Source: Methanogenium organophilum (GTDB lineage: Archaea > Halobacteriota > Methanomicrobia > Methanomicrobiales > Methanomicrobiaceae). From it: a DNA stretch of 64,000 bases. Location of the stretch: NCBI RefSeq assembly GCF_026684035.1, contig NZ_CP113361.1:868001-932000 (forward strand), in the 5' to 3' direction. The notes under the pieces were generated by a model, which had not been told where the DNA came from, ran no database searches, and saw only the letters and a list, made by a program, of their open reading frames with translations. Below are positions 46,703 through 54,282 of the stretch, in pieces (the stretch's first letter is position 1; every line of letters starts with the position of its first letter). Made by a program: the position numbers and the translations under genes.

Positions 46703-48520
46703 TCACGTACGGGATATCGGGATGGATGCCAGATACTCCCTGTTAAAGGACGGTTCAACAGAGAGTTCGATATACTCGATCTTTGCCAGGAGCTGCCGGA
46801 GTTTTTCCCTCTCGGATATGGATTTCAGGGCCATTTTCGCCCCACCGACGGCTGTTTCTCCAGCAAACAGAATGTTCTTCCGGTCGATGTCGGGGATAAT
46901 TGAGAGCGTTATCGCATTCTCGATATCGACGTGAGTGCCAAATGACCCTGCCAGATATATGGTGTCGATCTGCGACGGGTCGATGCCATACGTTTCCGAC
47001 AGAATCGTCCATCCCGTTTTCAGTGACCCCTTTGCAAGGAGAAACTCATTGATATCCTTCTCTGTTATGGTAATATCACTGCGCGTAGCGCTCTCGTCTT
47101 TCCATGCGATAACAAACTTCGGGACACCATCGACAATGATTCTCGGGTGGTTGAGGTCCCTGAACTTCCCGGTCTTTGTGATAACACCTGCTAAAAAGAG
47201 TTCTGCGACAAGATCGATGACACCACTTCCACAGATCCCTTTCGGCAACGCATCCCCTATGACGGTATACCTGAGGATCTCTCCCTCAATATCCACACTC
47301 TCGATTGCACCGGGAACTGCTTTCATCCCGGAGGTGATGTGTGCTCCTTCAAAGGAGGGGCCTGAAGGGGCAGAGCATGCCAGAATCTTATCTCTGTTTC
47401 CAAGGAGGATCTCAGAATTTGTCCCGATATCGATTGTCAGGCTGACACCGTTCTTCTGCCCGATCTTTGTAATAATCAGGTTTGCAACCGCATCAGACCC
47501 GATATAGCCTTCGATAAGAGGGATCGCCGTTACCATCCCTTCGCAATTCATCAAGATTCCGAGGTCTTTTGCCGGGAAACTCACCATTGCCCCGACTACC
47601 GGAACGAACGGAGCCACACCGATGTATTTGGGAGAGACGCCCAAAAACAGGTGGTGCATCACAGAATTACCGACAAAGGTCATCTCATAGATAGTATCCG
47701 GTGAAATACCGCTCTCGTTGCAGGCCATCTCAATAAGGGAATTTATCGTGTTGATTACCAATTCCTGCAGTTTCAAAAGATTTTCCGGAGATTTTGATGC
47801 ATACGTTATCCGTGACACAACATCTTCGCCATACATGATCTGCGGATTTTCCGTATGTGTGCGGGCAAGGGTCTCCCCGGTGACCAGACTCACGAGATGG
47901 CAGATGACCTTGGACGACCCGATGTCAACTGCTATGCCGAATGTGTCTTTGGTTGTGTCTCCGGGTTCGACTGCAATTATCTGGTTTTTCCATCGAACAA
48001 CCGTTACCTCCCAGTCTGCGTTCCGAAGGGTCGCGGGAAGGTCAGCAAGAATCCCGAGGGACATCCCCGCGTCTTCTCCCAGTGCGTCCTCCAGACGTTC
48101 CCGGTCCGGTCTCGTATCCGCAAAGGTGGGCCTCGTGAGAGAGAGGTGAACCTTCGTCACCACCGGTTCGAGGGGGACCTCTTCGTCCAGCCCGATTCCT
48201 GATATGACCCGCTTCCCTGTCCTGCTCCCCGGTGGGATGTAGACCGTGCACCTGCCGGAGAGGACTTTTGTCTGGCACCCGAGCCGGTAGCCCTCGGCAA
48301 TTTCGTCCTCTTTCAGATGTTCCCGCTCTTTTTCGGTCGGCTCACTGAGGGACCCGACGATTTTTATTATCTGTACCTTACACTTCCCGCAGACTCCCGC
48401 TCCGCCGCACTCTCCGCGAAGACTGATATTTGCACTCTGCGCAAGTTCGAGGAGTGTGTGGGAAGAGTCTGCAACGGTCTTTCCCTCCGGTTCGAAGGTT
48501 ACGGAAACATGGTCTTCCAT
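46703..48520 (-). CDS. Corrinoid activation protein, RACo type, with [2Fe-2S] domain
   Basis: A 605-residue reductive activator of corrinoid proteins. The N-terminal ferredoxin domain has Cys38, Cys44, Cys47 and Cys82 (CGGAGVCGKC, GCQTK), giving a plant-type [2Fe-2S] cluster. A linker and then the ASKHA ATPase-like region follow (FGIAVDIGSSKVICHLVS, TIDIGTNSEILLG, GICGSGVIDLVAELF, IYLAGSFGTHVDIENA). This is the bacterial RACo/DUF4445 layout and not the RamA layout of methylotrophic methanogens, which carries C-terminal [4Fe-4S] clusters. It would reduce inactive Co(II) to Co(I) on the neighbouring corrinoid protein at ATP cost. It begins one base after the MtrH-like gene's stop. Confidence 0.9.
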   Translation of the reverse strand: MEDHVSVTFEPEGKTVADSSHTLLELAQSANISLRGECGGAGVCGKCKVQIIKIVGSLSEPTEKEREHLKEDEIAEGYRLGCQTKVLSGRCTVYIPPGSRTGKRVISGIGLDEEVPLEPVVTKVHLSLTRPTFADTRPDRERLEDALGEDAGMSLGILADLPATLRNADWEVTVVRWKNQIIAVEPGDTTKDTFGIAVDIGSSKVICHLVSLVTGETLARTHTENPQIMYGEDVVSRITYASKSPENLLKLQELVINTINSLIEMACNESGISPDTIYEMTFVGNSVMHHLFLGVSPKYIGVAPFVPVVGAMVSFPAKDLGILMNCEGMVTAIPLIEGYIGSDAVANLIITKIGQKNGVSLTIDIGTNSEILLGNRDKILACSAPSGPSFEGAHITSGMKAVPGAIESVDIEGEILRYTVIGDALPKGICGSGVIDLVAELFLAGVITKTGKFRDLNHPRIIVDGVPKFVIAWKDESATRSDITITEKDINEFLLAKGSLKTGWTILSETYGIDPSQIDTIYLAGSFGTHVDIENAITLSIIPDIDRKNILFAGETAVGGAKMALKSISEREKLRQLLAKIEYIELSVEPSFNREYLASIPISRT

Positions 48521-48521
48521 A

Positions 48522-49394
48522 TCAGACTTCTATCGTTTCTTTCATCCTTGCCGCGTACCGGTACGATGTATTGACGGTGAATACCGCAGGGAAGACCGAT
48601 TCGCATCCTTCAACCGGCCCGTACAGGACAAAATCCGCTCCCGCAAAGACCGGCATGAGGCTTGCTGTCAGGTCCGCTGCTTTTACCGCCTCTTTTCCGA
48701 GCATGGTCTTCAGCCCTCTCCACGTAGATATCGCATTGTGCGCCGCCGTTCCACACGGAAGGCCGGTGCGGCTCTTTATTTCAAGAGTCGCTTTATTTGA
48801 GGGAGTGAGGCACGGGACGTCCATTACAAAGGTGTCCACCAGAATCTTTGTGACACCCGCGTCCTCCATTTGGGGTGCAAGAATTTCAACCAGTTCATCG
48901 CGTGCGCTGCTTCTCATGATGTCTTTTGTATAGGTGAGAAGAATGCCCGCTTCGATGCCGTTTCTCTTCAGGGCGGCAAATTCGTCCTCTTTGGTCTCCA
49001 CTGAAACCGAGTTGTAGATGACCCTTTCTTCCAGCCCCGTCTCTTTGGCATAGTCGATGGCGGCAATTTTTACGGCAGGACTTGCGGAATCGATGAGAAA
49101 CGGCCGGTCGGTTATGCCCGCTACAAAATCGACATACCGGATGACCGCCTCAGGCGATGAAGAGATGATATCGATTAACGCCGGATTTCCTGTTATTTCT
49201 CCGAGTTCTGCCTGCCTGTGTATCAGCGTCTCGGCGGCATCTGTGTCAAATATCCCTTTCTTTTCATCGGTTACGATCCTGTGCCGCGAATAGAACATAC
49301 TCCCGACAAGGACGGTCGGAACTTCCCCTGGCTGGCCACCTACTTTGACGCCGGCAATTTCAAACGTCTTTTGATCGGTCCTGAATCTGTACAT
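48522..49394 (-). CDS. MtrH-like methylcorrinoid:tetrahydromethanopterin methyltransferase (MtoA-like)
   Basis: A 290-residue TIM-barrel protein of the MtrH family, which moves a methyl group between a corrinoid and tetrahydromethanopterin. It begins MYRFRTDQKTFEIAGVKVGGQPGE, the usual MtrH opening. PFLIDSASPAVKIAAIDYA and TKILVDTFVMDVP are pterin-barrel strands. No other Mtr subunit (A-G) is near, so it is a stand-alone paralog dedicated to this operon and not the sodium-pumping complex. GTGAG lies eight bases before the ATG at 49394, and a GTG at 49403 is an alternative. It is the first gene of the four-gene operon. Confidence 0.88.
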   Translation of the reverse strand: MYRFRTDQKTFEIAGVKVGGQPGEVPTVLVGSMFYSRHRIVTDEKKGIFDTDAAETLIHRQAELGEITGNPALIDIISSSPEAVIRYVDFVAGITDRPFLIDSASPAVKIAAIDYAKETGLEERVIYNSVSVETKEDEFAALKRNGIEAGILLTYTKDIMRSSARDELVEILAPQMEDAGVTKILVDTFVMDVPCLTPSNKATLEIKSRTGLPCGTAAHNAISTWRGLKTMLGKEAVKAADLTASLMPVFAGADFVLYGPVEGCESVFPAVFTVNTSYRYAARMKETIEV

Positions 49395-49812
49395 GTCGAA
49401 CACTCACATTTTCGATCCCGTTTTCTACCTCAACACTCTGTTTTCTCAAAAAAAGACCGGATCATCTATCTTTCTGTGATAGTTCCCTATCATGTCATAA
49501 ATATTTAATGCAGGTGACAACGCTGCAGAACCGATATGTTAGAAAAATCATGAATTCGCAAAAAATAGCATACATATTGTAATGTTAGCAGCAATTCAGT
49601 AATAATTAAGAAACGGATACACCCCAAAAAACACCGGTATTTCATGTATGTCTGTCCATCACACCGTTACGGTTTTCGGATGGCGTTGTGCACCCATGCA
49701 CGTCAAAAGAAAAAATATATGATTGATCATTCCGCCCAAAAAACGGCAGGTGACCGCTGTCAATTGGCCTGTCTGTAGTATGTGCAGAATACTGCACGGA
49801 CATACATTTCCT
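49395..49812. promoter_or_regulatory. Promoter region of the methyltransferase operon
   Basis: About 420 bp without a gene. On the minus strand a TATA-like ATTAAATATTTATG lies at about 49497-49510. It is followed directly by a palindrome at 49478-49491 and another half-site at 49466-49470. The leader to the ATG would be about 75 bases. The rest is AT-rich with no further feature. Confidence 0.55.
49466..49491 (-). promoter_or_regulatory. Operator-like palindrome GATAG-TTCC-CTATC plus extra half-site
   Basis: A perfect 5-bp inverted repeat (49478-49491) and a third half-site (CTATC, 49466-49470) are placed just downstream of the TATA element, where archaeal repressors usually bind. The protein that binds here is unknown; no regulator gene adjoins. 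Confidence 0.45.
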
Positions 49813-50511
49813 TCAACAGGTATCGCACGGGCGCATCCTGCTCAGTGCAACCCCTTTGCTATACCATGCATGGGCGTGTTCGGGGTCGATTGCAAGCGCC
49901 CGGTTGTATGCCTGAAGTGCCTCTTTGTACTGCTCCATCCCCATCAGGATATTCCCTTTGGTATTCCATGCATCGGCATCATCGGGGTCGAGGGCAAGGG
50001 CAAGGTCACAGGCATTCAATGCCTCCTCGAAGCGTTCCAGACAGTTGAGGGCAATTCCCAGATTGACCCACGACGAGATTACATCCGGGTCACATTCGAG
50101 TGAGCGGGTGTATGACAGGACCGCCTCTTCGAACTCTCCCATTCCGTCAAGGGCACATCCCCGGTGATACCAGACGGGAGCAAGCGTCTCATCAAGAGCA
50201 AGTGTCAGATCAAGGGCTGCAACTGCTTCCTCATACTGTTCCAGACTTAGGAGGGCAATACCAAGAGAATGCCATGCGGAGATGTCATCCGGATCACATT
50301 CGAGTGAGCGGCTGAATGCCTGAGCTGCCTCAGGATATTCACCACGTTCATTGTGGGTACAGCCTTTCTGGTACCACGCGGCAGCATTCTCCGGGTCGCA
50401 TTCTATCGCCTGATCGTATGCCGCAACTGCTTCCTCATAGTGTCCCTGTTCTTTACGCGCATTTCCTTCGGCAATAAAGTCATCTGCACTGGTTATTTCT
50501 GATTGTTCCAT
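49813..50511 (-). CDS. TPR-repeat protein
   Basis: A 232-residue protein with about six TPR units (EGNARKEQGHYEEAVAAYDQAIECDPENAAAWYQKG and relatives). It is closely similar to the TPR gene at 38319-39557. The ATG at 50511 follows GGGAG; a start at 50538 adds nine residues without a site. No further domain is seen. The C-terminus CDTC may be a chance end. Confidence 0.9.
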   Translation of the reverse strand: MEQSEITSADDFIAEGNARKEQGHYEEAVAAYDQAIECDPENAAAWYQKGCTHNERGEYPEAAQAFSRSLECDPDDISAWHSLGIALLSLEQYEEAVAALDLTLALDETLAPVWYHRGCALDGMGEFEEAVLSYTRSLECDPDVISSWVNLGIALNCLERFEEALNACDLALALDPDDADAWNTKGNILMGMEQYKEALQAYNRALAIDPEHAHAWYSKGVALSRMRPCDTC

Positions 50512-50665
50512 GATACTCCCACACATGTACGCTATCATTACTTCACTTCCTGCAATTCATACTCTTTTCCCTTCGCACCTGACAAATTCCCACATAAAAT
50601 CCGCGGGATAGCAACCGGATCGTTACCGCTTTCCAACCCTGCACGTTTTTGATGAGCCACATCCA

Positions 50666-50971
50666 ATGTCATCCATGCACCGCTCACCCGATCCAAGGAG
50701 CGAACCAAACGCCCGTCCCGGTGCCGAACCCGCATCCGTCACCATCGACATCACCCCCCACACCCGTGAACGGCTCGATGCCCTGAAAGAGAGCCCGGAC
50801 GAGTCCTATGATGCGGTCATCTCCCGCCTGTGTGACCGGGCAGCGAACGATACCTCACTAAGGGGTGAAACCTTACAGGAGATTGAGCAGTCGCTCGCGG
50901 AACTGCGCAGGGGAATCTCCCGCACCCATGAAGAGATTGTGCAGGAGCTCGCTTTCAAAAAAGAGAAGTGA
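50666..50971 (+). CDS. Antitoxin-like small protein (DUF7557/VapB-like)
   Basis: A 101-residue protein whose core TIDITPHTRERLDALKESPDESYDAVISRL matches the archaeal antitoxin-like DUF7557 pattern. A coiled-coil C-terminus (LQEIEQSLAELRRGI) follows. The disordered N-terminus is Pro/Arg-rich, and an inner ATG at 50675 is possible. No toxin gene adjoins; the neighbours are a convergent nitroreductase and a TPR gene. A decayed paralog lies at 53762-53947. Confidence 0.7.
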   Translation: MSSMHRSPDPRSEPNARPGAEPASVTIDITPHTRERLDALKESPDESYDAVISRLCDRAANDTSLRGETLQEIEQSLAELRRGISRTHEEIVQELAFKKEK

Positions 50972-50988
50972 GATATTCGTTTTCGGCC

Positions 50989-51879
50989 CTACCGCCACGT
51001 CACCTCCACCGGGTCTCTCCGGGGGAGACCATAGGTTTTGTATTTCGGGTGGCCGAACATCATCGCAAAGGCACACGTCCGTCCCACGGGAATTCCGAGT
51101 TCCTCCCGGAGCGGCTGATAGGTCAGGGCAGCCATGGATACAAATCCCGCCCAGCAGGTGCCGATACCAAACGCCTGTGCGGCGATCTCGAAATGGGTGA
51201 GGGCGATGATGCCGTCAACGGAGGCAATCGGCGTGTTCTCCGGTACATGGGCCACCAGCAGGTGAGGGGCATCACGGCAGATGACATCATCACCGCTCTC
51301 CCACGCCTGAATGAGAACCGGAGCATACACGTTCAGGGGATGGGCAATATCAATAAGGGTCTTGAGCCATTCAACCGTCAGCTCTGCAACTCTTCGGACA
51401 TCTTTTGGGTTGTGGATTACCGTCCACTGCACGGGCTGCCCGTTACTGCCTGACGGGGCATAGCGGGCGATGTCGAGCACCGCAAGGATTTCCTCTTTTG
51501 CTACCGGTTCCGCAGTGAAACACCGCACAGACCGGCGTTTCTTCAGGTAATATTCCATATCCACAGCAGAGACGGCCCCGGCACCCCCCGGAATTTCCTC
51601 CTTCTCGTCCGGCCGGACATTCAGCAGGAGTGCATGCGTCGGGCAGGTGACTTCGCAGTGGCCGCAGGCAATGCACATGTCGGCATTCACTTCCCGGACA
51701 ATGGGAAGGGTATTCTCATCTGCCGCAGGGTCAATGATTGACATCGGGCAGACGAACGAGCATATTCCGCACCGGGTGCAGAGGTCTTCATCCACGAGTA
51801 TGGTTGCCGTTTTATTCACCGTCCTTTTGCTATTGGTTTGGTTCCGTTCAGATTCCGGTATGGTCCCCCCGGGTTCCAT
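50989..51879 (-). CDS. Ferredoxin-nitroreductase fusion protein
   Basis: A 296-residue protein. Two [4Fe-4S] clusters at the N-terminus (CTRCGICSFVCPMSII, CIACGHCEVTCPTHAL) feed an FMN-dependent nitroreductase domain (from about 112, KKRRSVRCFTAEPVAKEEI, and ARYAPSGSNGQPVQW). Such fusions use ferredoxin-level electrons instead of NAD(P)H. The substrate is unknown. The start is uncertain because the first 20 or so residues are unlike the family. It converges on the antitoxin-like gene. Confidence 0.88.
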   Translation of the reverse strand: MEPGGTIPESERNQTNSKRTVNKTATILVDEDLCTRCGICSFVCPMSIIDPAADENTLPIVREVNADMCIACGHCEVTCPTHALLLNVRPDEKEEIPGGAGAVSAVDMEYYLKKRRSVRCFTAEPVAKEEILAVLDIARYAPSGSNGQPVQWTVIHNPKDVRRVAELTVEWLKTLIDIAHPLNVYAPVLIQAWESGDDVICRDAPHLLVAHVPENTPIASVDGIIALTHFEIAAQAFGIGTCWAGFVSMAALTYQPLREELGIPVGRTCAFAMMFGHPKYKTYGLPRRDPVEVTWR

Positions 51880-52099
51880 TCTGTCCCTTTATGCTGTTCA
51901 GTTTGTTATTCTTTCCCCGTGAAAGAAGGAGGGCAGCACCCTGCCTCCTGCCCTCCATACAGCACCGCACTCACAGGCGACGGAAAATACATTACCTATT
52001 CAAAAAAGAAGGGAGAGATTTTCTCTGGAAAATCCTGATTCCTGCCAAAGAGAAGGCTTCATAACACCAATGCGGACGGTCACCCCGAAACTCCTGGAT

Positions 52100-53635
52100 T
52101 CAGGGTGCAGCCCGCATTTCCGCCCCGTGATTGCAGGCCCGGGTGAGGACGACCGACCCTCCGGTCTCTCCCATCACCTCTTCTGCCGTCCGGAGGGTGT
52201 CCTGCATCCCGGTATCACCAATGGCATACACCGTCGGGCCGAATGAACTCAGCCCGACTCCCGCAGCACCGGTATCCCTGAGAGCGGTGATCAGGTCGTG
52301 GACCAGGGGAGGCTGAAGACCGAGTTCGACCTTTTTCAACCCGAGACTCTGCACTGCATTCACTGCTGTGCCAAAGAGATCGAGGTCTTTTTCGATAATT
52401 CCGGGGAGCATCTGCATCATAACCGTGTGGCAGAGCGCCTGCACTTCGCCGACAGGGACCGGGCAGTACTGCCGGAAGATATCAACCTCGGCCTTCCCGC
52501 TCGCCCCCTCCGGGATGGCAGGGGTTGCGAGAAGAATCCGCCAGTCGTCGGGGAACGGGTGCCGGAAGAGAACCGGTGCGGGTTTCACCCCGCCGGATGC
52601 GGAAGACGGCCGGAAATCGGATTTTGCCCCTGACGGGCCGAACCGGTGGCCGCCGTCGAGAATAAATCCGCCTGACTCGAAGACCGCCGTCCCGATACCG
52701 GACGTGCCGCCTCTCCCGGCAACGGCAGCCATCTCCCGTACGGGAAGGGGACGGTAGAGTTCGCAGATAGCACGGGCGGTGGCAAGACTCACCTGCGTGC
52801 CGCTCCCGAGACCGATATGACCGGGATAGGTGCGGTGAAGGGTAATCTCGGCACCCCCCTGCACCCCCAGTGCGGTAAGAACCCGTTCTGCCGTTTTCTG
52901 AATCCGGTCGCAATTCCCGTTGTCACTCCGGACACGAATATCACTGCTTCGTTTTGCCTCGATGACAACAGCCGGATCTTCAACCGAGAGGCCGATGCCG
53001 CCGTCGACCCTGCCTGAACTGCCGTTCATGTCGATGAGGCCCATGTGAATGCGTGCCGGTGCTTCTACGATTACCCGGGATTCGTCGGTGAAGTGCGAGC
53101 ACGGGAAGGTCTCCCGGATGGCGATAAGAGGTTCTCCGCCGGTGATGATGCGGTACCTCCGGGAGAGCAGGGGCTCATGGCGGAAGGTCCCGAGGATGCC
53201 GCTGACACGGGTTCCGGCCCGGCAGACCCGTACATCGTCGAGTTCACGCCGCGACTCAATCTGGTGCATCCGCATGATCCGGCCGATGGGAATGTCGGCC
53301 CGCATCAGATCGTCTTTAAAGGAAGGAGCCAGCCGGGAGAGCGGGGTGTCTGAAGCAGCATAGAGAAGGACTTTTCCGTCTTCACCCTCGTTCAGCGTCA
53401 CAATGCGATGGTTGACCGGCTCTCCTTCCGGTATCTCCAAAGACACTGCCGCGTGTTTATCGGCCGGAACCACTTCCTGAGAGATGGTATGCACCGTCAC
53501 CTCGCAGTCAAGAGCATTTTCAAGAAGAGCGGTCACCGACCCGTCTGTTCCGAGGAGGATCTTCTGCATCGGCGAAAGCGTGCCAACTTCTGTTTCCAGG
53601 TCCCGGAGTTTCTCAGCGATATTGAATGATTTCAT
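52100..53635 (-). CDS. Chorismate lyase domain fused to beta-RFAP synthase
   Basis: A bifunctional protein of about 511 residues. Residues 1-175 match DUF98, the archaeal chorismate lyase family (LSPMQKILLGTDGSVTALLENA, RRYRIITGGEPLIAIRETFP). Residues 185-510 are a GHMP-kinase-fold beta-ribofuranosylaminobenzene 5'-phosphate synthase (VEAPARIHMGLIDMNG, GHIGLGSGTQVSLATA, AGRGGTSGIGTAVFE). The first makes 4-hydroxybenzoate from chorismate and the second condenses an arenoic acid with phosphoribosyl pyrophosphate, early in methanopterin synthesis. The fusion joins aromatic precursor supply to its use. Starts at 53641 and 53635 are two codons apart. Confidence 0.9.
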   Translation of the reverse strand: MKSFNIAEKLRDLETEVGTLSPMQKILLGTDGSVTALLENALDCEVTVHTISQEVVPADKHAAVSLEIPEGEPVNHRIVTLNEGEDGKVLLYAASDTPLSRLAPSFKDDLMRADIPIGRIMRMHQIESRRELDDVRVCRAGTRVSGILGTFRHEPLLSRRYRIITGGEPLIAIRETFPCSHFTDESRVIVEAPARIHMGLIDMNGSSGRVDGGIGLSVEDPAVVIEAKRSSDIRVRSDNGNCDRIQKTAERVLTALGVQGGAEITLHRTYPGHIGLGSGTQVSLATARAICELYRPLPVREMAAVAGRGGTSGIGTAVFESGGFILDGGHRFGPSGAKSDFRPSSASGGVKPAPVLFRHPFPDDWRILLATPAIPEGASGKAEVDIFRQYCPVPVGEVQALCHTVMMQMLPGIIEKDLDLFGTAVNAVQSLGLKKVELGLQPPLVHDLITALRDTGAAGVGLSSFGPTVYAIGDTGMQDTLRTAEEVMGETGGSVVLTRACNHGAEMRAAP

Positions 53636-53761
53636 AGGCATTCACGGTAAGAACGGTAAAGCATTGTTGCCTCAGACAGTTAATGGTATAGATTATCAGG
53701 GATCGCAATATCGTAGGAGTCGGGTGCATCAGGTTCTTTTTGCGCTCCAACCATAAGCCCC

Positions 53762-53947
53762 CACGCCCATGAACGGCCAGATTTCCTGAAACACGGCCCG
53801 GACGACTCCTGTGATGCAGTCATTTCTCACCTGACCAGTCGGGAAATTGAAGTCGCGAGCGAAGTTGAGGAATGGGATTGGTATGCACATGAAGGGATGA
53901 TGCAGGACCTTATCGGGAGAATGGGGGAATGTGAACCAGAAAAATAG
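53762..53947 (+). pseudogene. Remnant of an antitoxin-like gene
   Basis: Translation from 53762 (HAHERPDFLKHGPDDSCDAVISHL) aligns with THTRERLDALKESPDESYDAVISRL of the gene at 50666, and the DNA is clearly similar. The frame ends at TAG 53945-53947. Upstream it meets a TAG without an ATG, so the N-terminus is lost. It is best read as a decayed copy. Confidence 0.65.
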
Positions 53948-54061
53948 TATATTGAGAATACCGGGGAAATCCGGAAAGAAAAGTTCATTCCTGTTACAGA
54001 TTTTGACAACCACGTTGAAATTAACGAATGATGGGTTGTATGAAAATCAAACATATCACAT

Positions 54062-54282
54062 TCATGCAGTAAGACAAACGGAGATGTATCCGAACCTCAA
54101 AACTTCCTGTACACACTCTTCCTCCCCGTTCAAAAATGCCAAATATACACCCGACTCTGCATAGTTAGTACGGGTGATGATTCCACTGCCAGAAGAGATA
54201 CTGCAGAGCCAGCCATTGAATAGTGTATACGGGAGATTACGCAACGATTGCACATATTGCGTAATGCTCCTGTCCGCACGGT
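54062..54282 (-). pseudogene. Possible remnant of a PAS-domain gene
   Basis: In the minus-strand frame the peptide contains SLRNLPYTLF and GSGIITRTNYAESG. These parallel IRNLPLPIMF and NGVITRTNY of the second PAS domain in the response regulator at 18329. The match is short and the frame continues from inside thiC without a start of its own. It lies directly 3' of thiC. Confidence 0.35.

Noticed and set aside
48522-49394. Part of the membrane-bound Mtr complex
   Set aside because: No other mtr subunit genes are adjacent, and the gene sits with a corrinoid activator, corrinoid protein and URO-D methyltransferase.
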